Below, one piece after another: positions 1 to 5,195 of a stretch of 5,612 nucleotides of DNA. Under the pieces are notes generated by a model. That model was not told the DNA's origin. It ran no database searches and saw only the letters and a list, made by a program, of their open reading frames with translations. Every line of letters begins with the position of its first letter. The stretch's first letter is position 1. The DNA is from Sulfurimonas sp. (lineage in GTDB: Bacteria > Campylobacterota > Campylobacteria > Campylobacterales > Sulfurimonadaceae), in contig JAESSH010000006.1 in assembly GCA_016764205.1 (NCBI GenBank), positions 16,057-21,668 on the forward strand. Direction: 5' to 3'. A program made the translations under genes and the position numbers.

Positions 1-647
1 GCTACACTTACGTTAAGTGAATCAAATTGATGTGCCATACTTATGCTTACCTTTTTGTCTAGTTTTGATAGAACCCGAGAAGTAAGACCTTCCCCTTCAC
101 TTCCCAGTACTAATACTCTTTTTTCTTTTATTTCTACGTCTTTAATATTTTCACCGCTCATATCTGCACCATAGATTGTAAATCCAGACATTTTAAAATC
201 ATTGAGAACATCATGTACATTATGTTCTATTGCAAAAGGCATATCAAATAAAGCTCCTGTACTCGAACGCACAATACCGTCAAAGGCTAGTTGCTTTACG
301 CCACAGGCTATAATCGAGTCAACACCTAAGGCATATGCGCTTCTCACAATTGCTCCGATATTGCCAACATCTGTGAGTCCTGATAAAACAAGAACGAAAT
401 TTTTACGTAAAAAGAGTTTGTACGTATGTGGTTTAAAATCACTTACCTCTGCTAAAAAGCCTTGATGTGAAGCATTTTTACACATTTTTTGTGCAGCTTC
501 ATTTGGAATTCTTTTTACTTCAAAACCCATCTTCATAAGCCTTGAGTATTCTTTTTTTTCAAGTTCTTTTACTAAATAAAGTGTCTTGATCATCTGTGGA
601 TAATTGTTTATTAAATAATATATTGGTTGCTTTGCATAAATTAACAT
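1..647 (-). CDS. rlmB: TrmH/SpoU-family 23S rRNA 2'-O-methyltransferase, RlmB-like (partial, C-terminus off the left edge)
   Basis: Reading from the ATG at 647 gives 215 complete codons with no stop before the window edge, so only a short C-terminal tail is missing (family length is roughly 230-245). The N-terminal part (about 1-70, starting MLIYAKQPIYYL and including HQGFLAEV at 61-68) looks like the substrate-binding domain. The SPOUT domain follows with its three motifs: DVGNIGAIVRSA (93-104), with the expected Asn96 and Arg102; VLVLGSEGEGL (178-188); and the start of SLNVSVA at the edge. The family methylates a ribose 2'-O of 23S rRNA (G2251 in E. coli RlmB) using SAM. A TAG lies in frame just upstream at 657-659, so this ATG is the first possible start. 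I see no strong Shine-Dalgarno. The gene is last in the visible rpmE-rsmI-rlmB series, 48 bp after rsmI. The family call is firm, but the exact target (RlmB or another TrmH type) is inferred. Confidence 0.9.
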   Translation of the reverse strand, partial: MLIYAKQPIYYLINNYPQMIKTLYLVKELEKKEYSRLMKMGFEVKRIPNEAAQKMCKNASHQGFLAEVSDFKPHTYKLFLRKNFVLVLSGLTDVGNIGAIVRSAYALGVDSIIACGVKQLAFDGIVRSSTGALFDMPFAIEHNVHDVLNDFKMSGFTIYGADMSGENIKDVEIKEKRVLVLGSEGEGLTSRVLSKLDKKVSISMAHQFDSLNVSV

Positions 648-672
648 AAAAGTATTCTATCTAAAAAAAGTT

Positions 673-698
673 AAATCGCGGTTAGTGAGCAGATTCTA
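673..698 (+). repeat. Possible deletion remnant of the two-hairpin repeat
   Basis: The plus strand carries TTAGTGA (682-688) followed at once by GCAGATTCTA (689-698). In the full repeat, in sense orientation, TTTAGTGA and CAGATTCTA are separated by about 22 bases that form the 5' arm of the long stem. The order is the same but that arm is missing, and this copy would be inverted relative to the host genes. The stretch overlaps the rsmI stop codon. Only about 16 matching bases support it, so chance similarity in AT-rich DNA is quite possible. Confidence 0.2.
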
Positions 699-1511
699 AA
701 GTGATAACAGTCGGGCATAACACTCTTTTGTATTTTCTCCAGTTATTTTACAAATAAGCTTTGCCTGTACTTTTTTTGGTAAATCAAGTGCTAAAATATC
801 TTTCTCACTTACAGCTGAAGGGCTATGTTGCTCTGCCGACCTAAGTACAACAACCCACTCACCACGAAAATTACCATCGAGTTTTTGTAAAACCTCTTGG
901 GCATTTCCATGAACATACCTTTGATACTTTTTTGTTAACTCTTTTGCTAAAAATATTTCTCTAGCAGGTGCAACTTGCTTTATTTCTAAAAGTAACTTTT
1001 CAAGTCTATGGGGTGATTCATATAAGATAGTGGTAAAGCCGTTATGAAGAGCTGTCTGGAGTCCTATAGTTCTAGAATCACCTTTATGGTCTAAAAAGCC
1101 AAAAAAAAGCATTTTCGTTTGTACAAAGCCACTTGCTACAAAGGCAGTTAAAAGTGCGTTTGCTCCAGGAAGTACGTCATATTCTATTTCATTATCTATT
1201 GCGTAACGAACTAATATTTGCCCAGGGTCACTTACCCCTGGCATACCAGCATCGCTTACATACACAATATTTTGCTCAAAAAAAGATGGTTCTAGTTTTT
1301 GGACAAATGATTGTTCATTATGAGAGTGCAGTGCAATAAATTCTTGATTTTCTTTAAACTGTGTTTGATAGCGTTCTTTTAAAATGTGTATGAGTTTTTT
1401 TGTAACGCGAGTATCTTCGCAAAGGAGTACATCTGCATTACTTAGAGCCTCAATGGCTCTAAGAGATGTATCGCCTATATTTCCAATCGGAGTTGGAACG
1501 AGACTTAGCAT
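696..1511 (-). CDS. rsmI: 16S rRNA (cytidine1402-2'-O)-methyltransferase RsmI
   Basis: The 271-residue protein is close to the usual RsmI length of about 270-290. It has the tetrapyrrole-methylase-like fold signatures in order: LVPTPIGNIGD (4-14), CEDTR (31-35), HSHNE (62-66), VSDAGMPGVSDPG (85-97), the SAM-binding LPGANAL (114-120), FFGFL (136-140), YESPHRL (164-170) and AKELTK (189-194). The C-terminal segment (about 235-271) resembles the small helical domain at the end of RsmI. The enzyme methylates the 2'-O of C1402 in the 16S rRNA decoding centre, usually together with RsmH. The ATG is placed correctly because PTPIGN normally lies within the first dozen residues. No good Shine-Dalgarno precedes it. 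Instead the start follows a long RNA hairpin, and it overlaps the stop of a tiny upstream frame (TAATG). It lies 75 bp after rpmE and 48 bp before rlmB, consistent with co-transcription. Confidence 0.96.
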   Translation of the reverse strand: MLSLVPTPIGNIGDTSLRAIEALSNADVLLCEDTRVTKKLIHILKERYQTQFKENQEFIALHSHNEQSFVQKLEPSFFEQNIVYVSDAGMPGVSDPGQILVRYAIDNEIEYDVLPGANALLTAFVASGFVQTKMLFFGFLDHKGDSRTIGLQTALHNGFTTILYESPHRLEKLLLEIKQVAPAREIFLAKELTKKYQRYVHGNAQEVLQKLDGNFRGEWVVVLRSAEQHSPSAVSEKDILALDLPKKVQAKLICKITGENTKECYARLLSL

Positions 1512-1579
1512 TACTCACACAATCCGAACAAGTCCGAATTATATTCAAACACTAAAGCTACGCCTTTGGCGAGAAACAT
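1511..1579 (-). CDS. Possible 22-codon upstream ORF coupled to rsmI
   Basis: An ATG at 1579-1577 opens a 22-codon frame (begins MFLAKGVALV, ends GLCE) that runs through the whole repeat copy at 1514-1576. Its TAA shares one base with the rsmI ATG (TAATG), a classic layout for translational coupling. AAGG lies directly against the ATG with no spacer, so it is a poor ribosome binding site. The same frame in the two other repeat copies contains a TAG, so the peptide is not conserved across copies. The frame may be a by-product of the repeat. If translated, its role would more likely be to deliver ribosomes to rsmI or to open the hairpin than to make a functional peptide. Confidence 0.2.
   Translation of the reverse strand: MFLAKGVALVFEYNSDLFGLCE
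1514..1576 (-). repeat. Two-hairpin intergenic repeat, diverged copy in the rpmE-rsmI gap
   Basis: This 63-bp segment aligns without gaps to the two copies at 4265-4410: 42 of 60 bases match over the core, including an identical 10-mer CACTAAAGCT (plus-strand 1550-1559). As minus-strand RNA it reads small stem-loop (GGCG/CGCC, plus-strand 1561-1571), the linker GCUUUAGUG, then a 13-pair stem (1517-1544) around a 2-base centre. Four pairs are G-U wobbles and there is no mismatch. On the plus strand those wobbles would be A/C mismatches, so the fold is specific to the rpmE-rsmI transcript. The element fills nearly the whole gap and ends 2 bp before the rsmI start codon. What it does is unknown: a palindromic mobile repeat, an RNA processing site or a translational control element are all possible. 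Confidence 0.75.
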
Positions 1580-1586
1580 CCTTGTA

Positions 1587-1787
1587 CTATTTTTTGTTAT
1601 AACGAGCGTTAAACTTCTCGATTCTACCTGCAGTATCTACCATTCTCTCAGAACCTGTGAAAAATGGGTGACATTCTGAACAAATATCAATGTTAAGTGT
1701 ATCTTCAACTGCTTTATTCTCAAAGCTATTACCACATGCACATGTTACTTTACACGTTATAAATTCTGGGTGTAGTTCTTTTCTCAT
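1587..1787 (-). CDS. rpmE: 50S ribosomal protein L31, zinc-binding type
   Basis: The 66-residue protein is a typical bL31 of the cysteine-containing class. It starts MRKELHPEF and has CACGN with Cys16 and Cys18, then CSECHPFFTG with Cys36 and Cys39. These four cysteines match the zinc ligands of E. coli L31 (16, 18, 37, 40). A fifth cysteine (Cys12) is probably not a ligand. The basic end GRIEKFNARYNKK is also typical. L31 sits at the 50S central protuberance and bridges the subunits. In bacteria with a second, cysteine-free L31 the zinc form is the zinc-replete version, but no second copy is visible here. The ATG is preceded by AAAGG at good spacing (plus-strand 1795-1799). The gene heads the rpmE-rsmI-rlmB series and has a -10 box about 85 bp upstream. 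Confidence 0.98.
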   Translation of the reverse strand: MRKELHPEFITCKVTCACGNSFENKAVEDTLNIDICSECHPFFTGSERMVDTAGRIEKFNARYNKK

Positions 1788-1877
1788 TTTTTTGCCTTTT
1801 GATACACGATTTGTATACGTCTATCTATATAATTTTTAAATCCGTATGGGTGCAGATTTTTTATGAATGGGATTATA
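1788..1877 (-). promoter_or_regulatory. rpmE promoter (-10 box) and structured 5' leader
   Basis: A perfect TATAAT lies on the minus strand at 1877-1872, preceded by an AT-rich tract without a clear -35. Campylobacterota sigma-70 promoters typically have a strong -10 and no conserved -35. Transcription would start near 1864, giving a leader of about 77 nt. The leader holds a 7-pair stem, AAAUCUG/CGGAUUU (plus-strand 1838-1859, one G-U pair, 8-nt loop CACCCAUA). A weaker ATACA/TGTAT hairpin (1802-1816) comes just before the AAAGG ribosome binding site. Because ribosomal protein genes often have autoregulatory leaders, these hairpins could bind L31 or control translation. That is inference, and I recognise no known leader family here. 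Confidence 0.5.
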
Positions 1878-2021
1878 TCCAAATAAACTTTAAAGTAATA
1901 TTTTACTTAACTACCGCAACTAGTACTGATTCTGAACCTAGTACCATTAGAGTAGCTAAACAAAAAGTATCCTATTCTAGACTTAGCTTTTGTATTGGTT
2001 TTTCATCAAGTAGTATATAAA
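1878..2021. other. Intergenic stretch without a convincing gene
   Basis: This lies between the membrane-protein stop and the rpmE promoter. It contains CTAGTAC twice with an 18-bp period (1920-1926 and 1938-1944). It also contains an inverted repeat AGCTAA/TTAGCT (1954-1959 and 1983-1988) with a 23-bp loop, too weak to call a terminator. On the minus strand a frame runs from an ATG at 2037 for 21 codons to a TAG at 1974-1972, and the same frame stays open for 22 more codons to a TAA at 1905-1903. No function is assigned. Confidence 0.4.
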
Positions 2022-2417
2022 TCAAGAGAGCATCCATGCAGATATACCTAGGGTTAAAAAAGCTTCAAGAAGAAGTATGTTTCTGGCATATTTTTTATAT
2101 TGTTCCAGTCCACTCCGTAAATATTTTAAATTTTTCACGCGTTTTACTTCAGATACGATCATAAAAAAAGCAAAGAGAATCATTACAATGTTCTCAAGCG
2201 TAAAATCAAGATGCTTAGCAGCCATCATAATAGTCCCTGTAAAAATAACTGAGCCAAGGGCTAGTGAACCTAGAGGAGTAAAAAGGCTCATTTGCCTCTG
2301 ATATGAAGGAATATTACTCGCCCTATACAACATAAAAAAATTCATCACTATGACTATTAAAATCCCAATAACACTATAGTAATGTGTTACAATACTCATC
2401 TCATACATTTCATTCAT
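2022..2417 (-). CDS. Small four-helix integral membrane protein, function unknown
   Basis: I do not recognise this 131-residue protein. It has four hydrophobic segments, about 11-32, 47-67, 74-90 and 111-130. The loops between helices 1-2 (YRASNIPSYQRQ) and 3-4 (VKRVKNLKYLRSG and onward) are strongly basic. By the positive-inside rule those loops are cytoplasmic and both termini face the periplasm. There is no signal peptide, cysteine pair or clear metal-binding motif. Start choice is uncertain: ATG occurs at codons 1, 4 and 7 and none has a good Shine-Dalgarno. A TATACT -10-like box lies so close to codon 1 that a leaderless message is possible. The gene is divergent from moeA across 30 bp and stands 234 bp from rpmE, probably with its own promoter. 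Being an intact frame with normal membrane-protein character, it is likely real. Confidence 0.75.
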   Translation of the reverse strand: MNEMYEMSIVTHYYSVIGILIVIVMNFFMLYRASNIPSYQRQMSLFTPLGSLALGSVIFTGTIMMAAKHLDFTLENIVMILFAFFMIVSEVKRVKNLKYLRSGLEQYKKYARNILLLEAFLTLGISAWMLS

Positions 2418-2442
2418 AATGAAAGTATAGTGAATTTGAGGT
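2415..2442. promoter_or_regulatory. Compact divergent start region between the membrane-protein gene and moeA
   Basis: Only 30 bp separate the two start codons. On the plus strand GAGGT (2438-2442) is a strong ribosome binding site 5 bases before the moeA ATG. Possible plus-strand -10 boxes are CATAAT (2415-2420) and TATAGT (2426-2431). The first would give a leader of about 20 nt. On the minus strand TATACT (2429-2424) ends 6 bases before the ATG at 2417. Any -35 contacts would fall inside the opposite coding sequence. The ribosome binding site is clear, the promoter calls are tentative. Confidence 0.4.
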
Positions 2443-2447
2443 AAAAA

Positions 2448-3677
2448 ATGGCTGTTACAGTAGAAGAAGCATTAGAAATTATATATAAGCAAAGCAAAAC
2501 AAAGTCAATTAAAATTTTACCCTTAGAAAAATCCCTTGGACATATACTTGCTCAGAACATAGTAGCTACACATAACCTACCTCCCTTTGACAACTCCGCT
2601 ATGGATGGATATGCCGTCAAAGTCTGTGATGCTACTAAGACTGTTTCTGTCGAACATACTGTTTTTGCAGGGGATAAGTCAAATGTCATTTTAAAAGTAG
2701 GGCATGCTATCAAGATTATGACTGGAGCTAAAATTCCTGAAGGCTGTGAGTGTGTAGTTCCTAAAGAAGATACTGAAGCTACTATAAAATCTCCAAATAG
2801 TGTTATATTACCAGCTAAACTTACACAGGCAAGACATATACGTCGAATGGGAGAAGATATTAATATAGGAGATACACTACTCTTATGTGGAGATAAACTG
2901 GGTGCCCATCAGATAACACTCTTAGCGTCCCAAGGAATAAGCCATATAAAGGTTTATAAAAAACCTCGCATTGCTCTCTTTGCCTCTGGAAGTGAGTTAA
3001 AGATGCACTCCCAGACACTTGAGTCACACCAAGTGTATAATACAAACACTCCTACATTCACTGCACGTGCATTAGAGCTAGGATGTGAAGTCGACTTTAT
3101 AGGTACTGCTGTTGATTCTCTTAGCAGCTTAAAGGAGCATGTTCGTAGTGCTTTAGATTCTGACCTTATTATTACAAGTGGTGGAGTGAGTGTTGGTGAT
3201 GCAGACTTTGTAAAAGAAGCTTTTGCATCTTTTGGCTGTAATGTCTTCTTTGATAAGGTCGCAATAAAGCCAGGTAAACCAACTACTCTTGGGAAAATTG
3301 CTAACACTCTTGTTTTAAACCTACCCGGAAATCCCTTAGCTGCGGCCCTCAACTTTGAGCTTTTTGGACAAAGTATTATCTTAGCACTGAGTGGAAGTAG
3401 ATCAAAATATATAAATACAATTCAAGCAAAAATAAAAAAAGAATATAGGCTTAAAAAAGGAAGAAGAAACCTTGTTCCTGGTTTTTTTGATGGGGAATAC
3501 TTTAATGTATGTGAAAAATTTGCACCGGGAATGGTTTCCCCACTTGGAGCATCAAATGCGTATATTATGATTCATGAAGATTGTGAGATACTGCAAAAAG
3601 AGAGCTATGTGAAAATCATTGCAACACAGTTTTGTTTTACAAGCAAAAAACAAGTGAACTTAGTCACTGGAGTCTAA
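2448..3677 (+). CDS. moeA: Molybdopterin molybdenumtransferase MoeA
   Basis: MoeA inserts molybdate into adenylylated molybdopterin, the last common step of molybdenum cofactor synthesis, in the cytoplasm. The 409-residue protein matches the usual length (E. coli 411). Signatures appear in order: LPPFDNSAMDGYAV (44-57), whose Asp53 corresponds to the essential E. coli Asp59; IMTGAKIP (90-97); a domain II segment around RRMGEDINIGD (132-142); the MoCF domain with TSGGVSVGDAD (243-253), IKPGKPTTLG (273-282) and LPGNPLAAA (292-300); and a C-terminal domain IV (about 325-395) with KGRRNLVPG. No key residue is missing. The ATG has a good GAGGT site. The gene converges with queD and their stops overlap by 4 bp, leaving no room for a separate terminator. 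moaA lies about 1.5 kb away on the other strand, so the two Mo-cofactor genes are close but not co-transcribed. Confidence 0.97.
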   Translation: MAVTVEEALEIIYKQSKTKSIKILPLEKSLGHILAQNIVATHNLPPFDNSAMDGYAVKVCDATKTVSVEHTVFAGDKSNVILKVGHAIKIMTGAKIPEGCECVVPKEDTEATIKSPNSVILPAKLTQARHIRRMGEDINIGDTLLLCGDKLGAHQITLLASQGISHIKVYKKPRIALFASGSELKMHSQTLESHQVYNTNTPTFTARALELGCEVDFIGTAVDSLSSLKEHVRSALDSDLIITSGGVSVGDADFVKEAFASFGCNVFFDKVAIKPGKPTTLGKIANTLVLNLPGNPLAAALNFELFGQSIILALSGSRSKYINTIQAKIKKEYRLKKGRRNLVPGFFDGEYFNVCEKFAPGMVSPLGASNAYIMIHEDCEILQKESYVKIIATQFCFTSKKQVNLVTGV

Positions 3678-4255
3678 ACACTTTTTGGGTTTATAAAAGT
3701 CTCACCAGATTTGAGTTTTTCAAAAAGCTCGCTATCTCCCCAGTCATTTTTTATAGTAGAAGAAAAGATAATATCTTCTAGTTTAATTATCCCCATCTTT
3801 TGCGAATACGCATCTTCTTTAAAACATTGAGCATATCCTGTTTGTGTTTCATGCACGATGATACTGTCTAAGCTTACATTTTTCTCACCATTTATACTGT
3901 TTGTTTGTTTTAAAAGTGTGTCTATCATTACAAAGATTACCCGTGAAAACTGTTCTGCTGAGGGTGAAACGGGAAGAGTTATCCAACGCTGAGAGTACTT
4001 TTTCATATCTTTTATGTACTCTTTATCATCCCCGTTCCATAAGGTTATGGCATGATCAAAGCTATCTACAAGTGCTTTCATATTCTGCTTCATAAGACCA
4101 AAGTCATACACCATATGACCATTGTCTAAATAATCAGACGCAAATAAAAGCTCCACCTTATATGAATGCCCATGAATCGAACTTCTACATCGCTCACTTG
4201 AGCAACCACGAACAATATGAGCATTTTCAAATTTAAATAATTTACGAATAATCAT
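3674..4255 (-). CDS. queD: 6-carboxy-5,6,7,8-tetrahydropterin synthase QueD (long form)
   Basis: QueD converts 7,8-dihydroneopterin triphosphate to 6-carboxytetrahydropterin, the second step from GTP to preQ0/queuosine. PTPS-fold features: zinc ligands His13 (FENAH) and His28/His30 (IHGHSY), VYDFGLMK (49-56), the catalytic Asp67-His68 pair (SFDHA), PSAEQF (98-103) and the pterin-anchoring Glu136 (VHETQTGYA). The cysteine spacing is unusual: Cys23 gives CX4HGH, against CX3HGH in E. coli QueD and CX5HGH in PTPS-II, and a further Cys18 precedes it. At 193 residues it is much longer than the about 120 of E. coli QueD, with an insertion around 75-95 and a tail of about 48 residues after the Glu136 motif. 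I think such long forms occur in Campylobacterota, but this is recall. The ATG has AAGGA at good spacing. queE, the next enzyme of the pathway, lies 160 bp upstream beyond two repeats. Confidence 0.92.
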   Translation of the reverse strand: MIIRKLFKFENAHIVRGCSSERCRSSIHGHSYKVELLFASDYLDNGHMVYDFGLMKQNMKALVDSFDHAITLWNGDDKEYIKDMKKYSQRWITLPVSPSAEQFSRVIFVMIDTLLKQTNSINGEKNVSLDSIIVHETQTGYAQCFKEDAYSQKMGIIKLEDIIFSSTIKNDWGDSELFEKLKSGETFINPKSV

Positions 4256-4261
4256 ATAATA

Positions 4262-4266
4262 TCCTT
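4262..4266 (-). promoter_or_regulatory. queD ribosome binding site at the repeat edge
   Basis: AAGGA on the minus strand lies 6 bases before the queD ATG. It overlaps the last two bases of repeat copy A, and the base of the copy A long stem (4274) is only 7 bases further upstream. The stem therefore does not hide the site but sits within reach of an initiating ribosome, so it could affect initiation. Confidence 0.7.
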
Positions 4267-4331
4267 TTTCTCATAGAATCTGAACGCGTCCAGACTCTAC
4301 TCAGTCACTAAAGCTTCTGCTATCGCAGAGA
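4265..4331 (-). repeat. Two-hairpin intergenic repeat, copy A (queD-proximal)
   Basis: This 67-bp unit is repeated at 4344-4410 with 65 of 67 bases identical (differences at 4273/4352 and 4286/4365) and a 12-bp spacer. As minus-strand RNA it has a 5-pair stem UCUGC/GCAGA with a GAUA loop (4316-4329), the linker GCUUUAGUG, and a 26-base palindrome (4274-4299) that folds with 12 pairs, two of them G-U. On the plus strand the two wobbles become A/C mismatches, so the hairpin is better in the queE-queD transcript. No U-run follows, so it is not an intrinsic terminator on this strand. Function is unknown. Confidence 0.85.
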
Positions 4332-4343
4332 CAATTTTATTCT

Positions 4344-4410
4344 TTTTTCTCGTAGAATCTGAACACGTCCAGACTCTACTCAGTCACTAAAGCTTCTGCT
4401 ATCGCAGAGA
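4344..4410 (-). repeat. Two-hairpin intergenic repeat, copy B (queE-proximal)
   Basis: This is the tandem partner of copy A. It begins 5 bp after the queE stop codon on the transcribed strand. Its long palindrome is 4353-4378 and its small stem 4395-4408. The only stem-region difference from copy A (4365 against 4286) lies at the hairpin centre and leaves pairing unchanged. High identity between A and B suggests recent duplication or gene conversion, while the copy at 1514-1576 is much older or separately acquired. Confidence 0.85.
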
Positions 4411-4415
4411 GAAAT

Positions 4416-5174
4416 CTAAACTCCTTTATTCTTATCCCAGATTCTAATGTGTAATCTATCTGAAAAATTATATCCTTTTGTTTTACAAAACTCTATAAGT
4501 GGCTCTGTATTTCTTTCAACTTCTTCTTTGCTGCCACCTAATGGCATGCAGTACACCTTTGTTTTAGGAGCATGAATAATTATATTGTTTATCTCCTCTT
4601 CAAGCCCTAGGTTTATAGACTTTACATCTATAGAGAACTTAAAAAAAGCCTCTTTAGCAAAAGAAGCGAGAGAATGAATAACATCTCCATTTACTCTTTT
4701 TTTAAGTGCTTCATTTGAGTTACTTAACTTAATAGACAAAGCAAATACACACTCTTTATACACTGGGTATTTTAAAAAGTCTACATCCAAGGAACCGTTT
4801 GTCTCAAATGTAATTCTGTGTCCATTAGCATGAAGTGCATTTAAAAAATCTATAAATATTTTCTCATTTGCGTAAATAAGAGGCTCTCCACCTGTTAAGA
4901 CAATATCCACAAAGGGAGGAAGTTCATAAAAGTCAAATATATTTAAAAGTTCCTCTACCTTGTTTATTGGCGCCCAAGTATGTGAAAAGTGTTCTTTGTT
5001 TACAGCATACACTGTGTCACAGCCTAGAACCTTTACCCCACTATCAGAGGTTTCACTACATCCAAAACCCTCACATTTCATATTACAGCCACCAAAGCGT
5101 AAAAAAAGTGATGGTGTTCCCGTATATTTCCCCTCACCTTGAATCGAGTAAAAATGTTCTACTAAATACAACAA
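4416..5174 (-). CDS. queE: 7-carboxy-7-deazaguanine synthase QueE (radical SAM, atypical cysteine spacing)
   Basis: QueE rearranges 6-carboxytetrahydropterin (the QueD product) to 7-carboxy-7-deazaguanine using SAM, a 4Fe-4S cluster and Mg2+. Signatures: FYSIQGEGKYTGTPSLFLRF (8-27), GGC at 28-30, LTGGEPL (93-99), ITFETNGSL (121-129), SIKLSNS (147-153) and the C-terminal RLHIRIWDKNKGV (240-252). The cluster motif is unusual. Cys30 and Cys34 have the normal CX3C spacing, but the CDT that usually follows two residues later appears at Cys52 (GCDTVYA), after an insertion containing another Cys39. The likely ligands are 30, 34 and 52. At 252 residues it is longer than E. coli QueE (223). The start is TTG at 5174, with AAAAGG 8 bases upstream and only the moaA stop earlier in frame, so no ATG is available. 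The gene lies 21 bp after moaA, apparently co-transcribed. Confidence 0.92.
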   Translation of the reverse strand: MLYLVEHFYSIQGEGKYTGTPSLFLRFGGCNMKCEGFGCSETSDSGVKVLGCDTVYAVNKEHFSHTWAPINKVEELLNIFDFYELPPFVDIVLTGGEPLIYANEKIFIDFLNALHANGHRITFETNGSLDVDFLKYPVYKECVFALSIKLSNSNEALKKRVNGDVIHSLASFAKEAFFKFSIDVKSINLGLEEEINNIIIHAPKTKVYCMPLGGSKEEVERNTEPLIEFCKTKGYNFSDRLHIRIWDKNKGV

Positions 5175-5195
5175 AGTATATACCTTTTTTTCATT

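Noticed and set aside
202..465. Plus-strand frame of 87 codons opposite rlmB
   Set aside because: It lies wholly inside the well-supported rlmB reading frame on the other strand. The same applies to other plus-strand frames opposite rsmI, queD and queE and to minus-strand frames inside moeA.
1799..2020. A 73-codon plus-strand frame in the membrane protein-rpmE gap
   Set aside because: It has no ribosome binding site, odd composition (Ser/Thr-rich end, aromatic-rich start) and runs antisense across the rpmE promoter and leader. It looks like a chance frame.
3713..3730. Hairpin GAGTTTTT/AAAAAGCTC after moeA as a terminator
   Set aside because: The stem is mostly A-T, lies in queD codons for ELFEKL, and is not followed by a T-run on the plus strand.
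4265..4410. CRISPR-like array
   Set aside because: There are only two units, of 67 bp with a 12-bp spacer, and the third copy is far away and diverged. This does not fit repeat and spacer sizes of CRISPR.
4265..4410. Intrinsic terminator or preQ1 riboswitch between queE and queD
   Set aside because: No U-run follows the hairpins on the transcribed strand. The same element precedes rsmI, which has no link to queuosine, and I see no preQ1 aptamer features.
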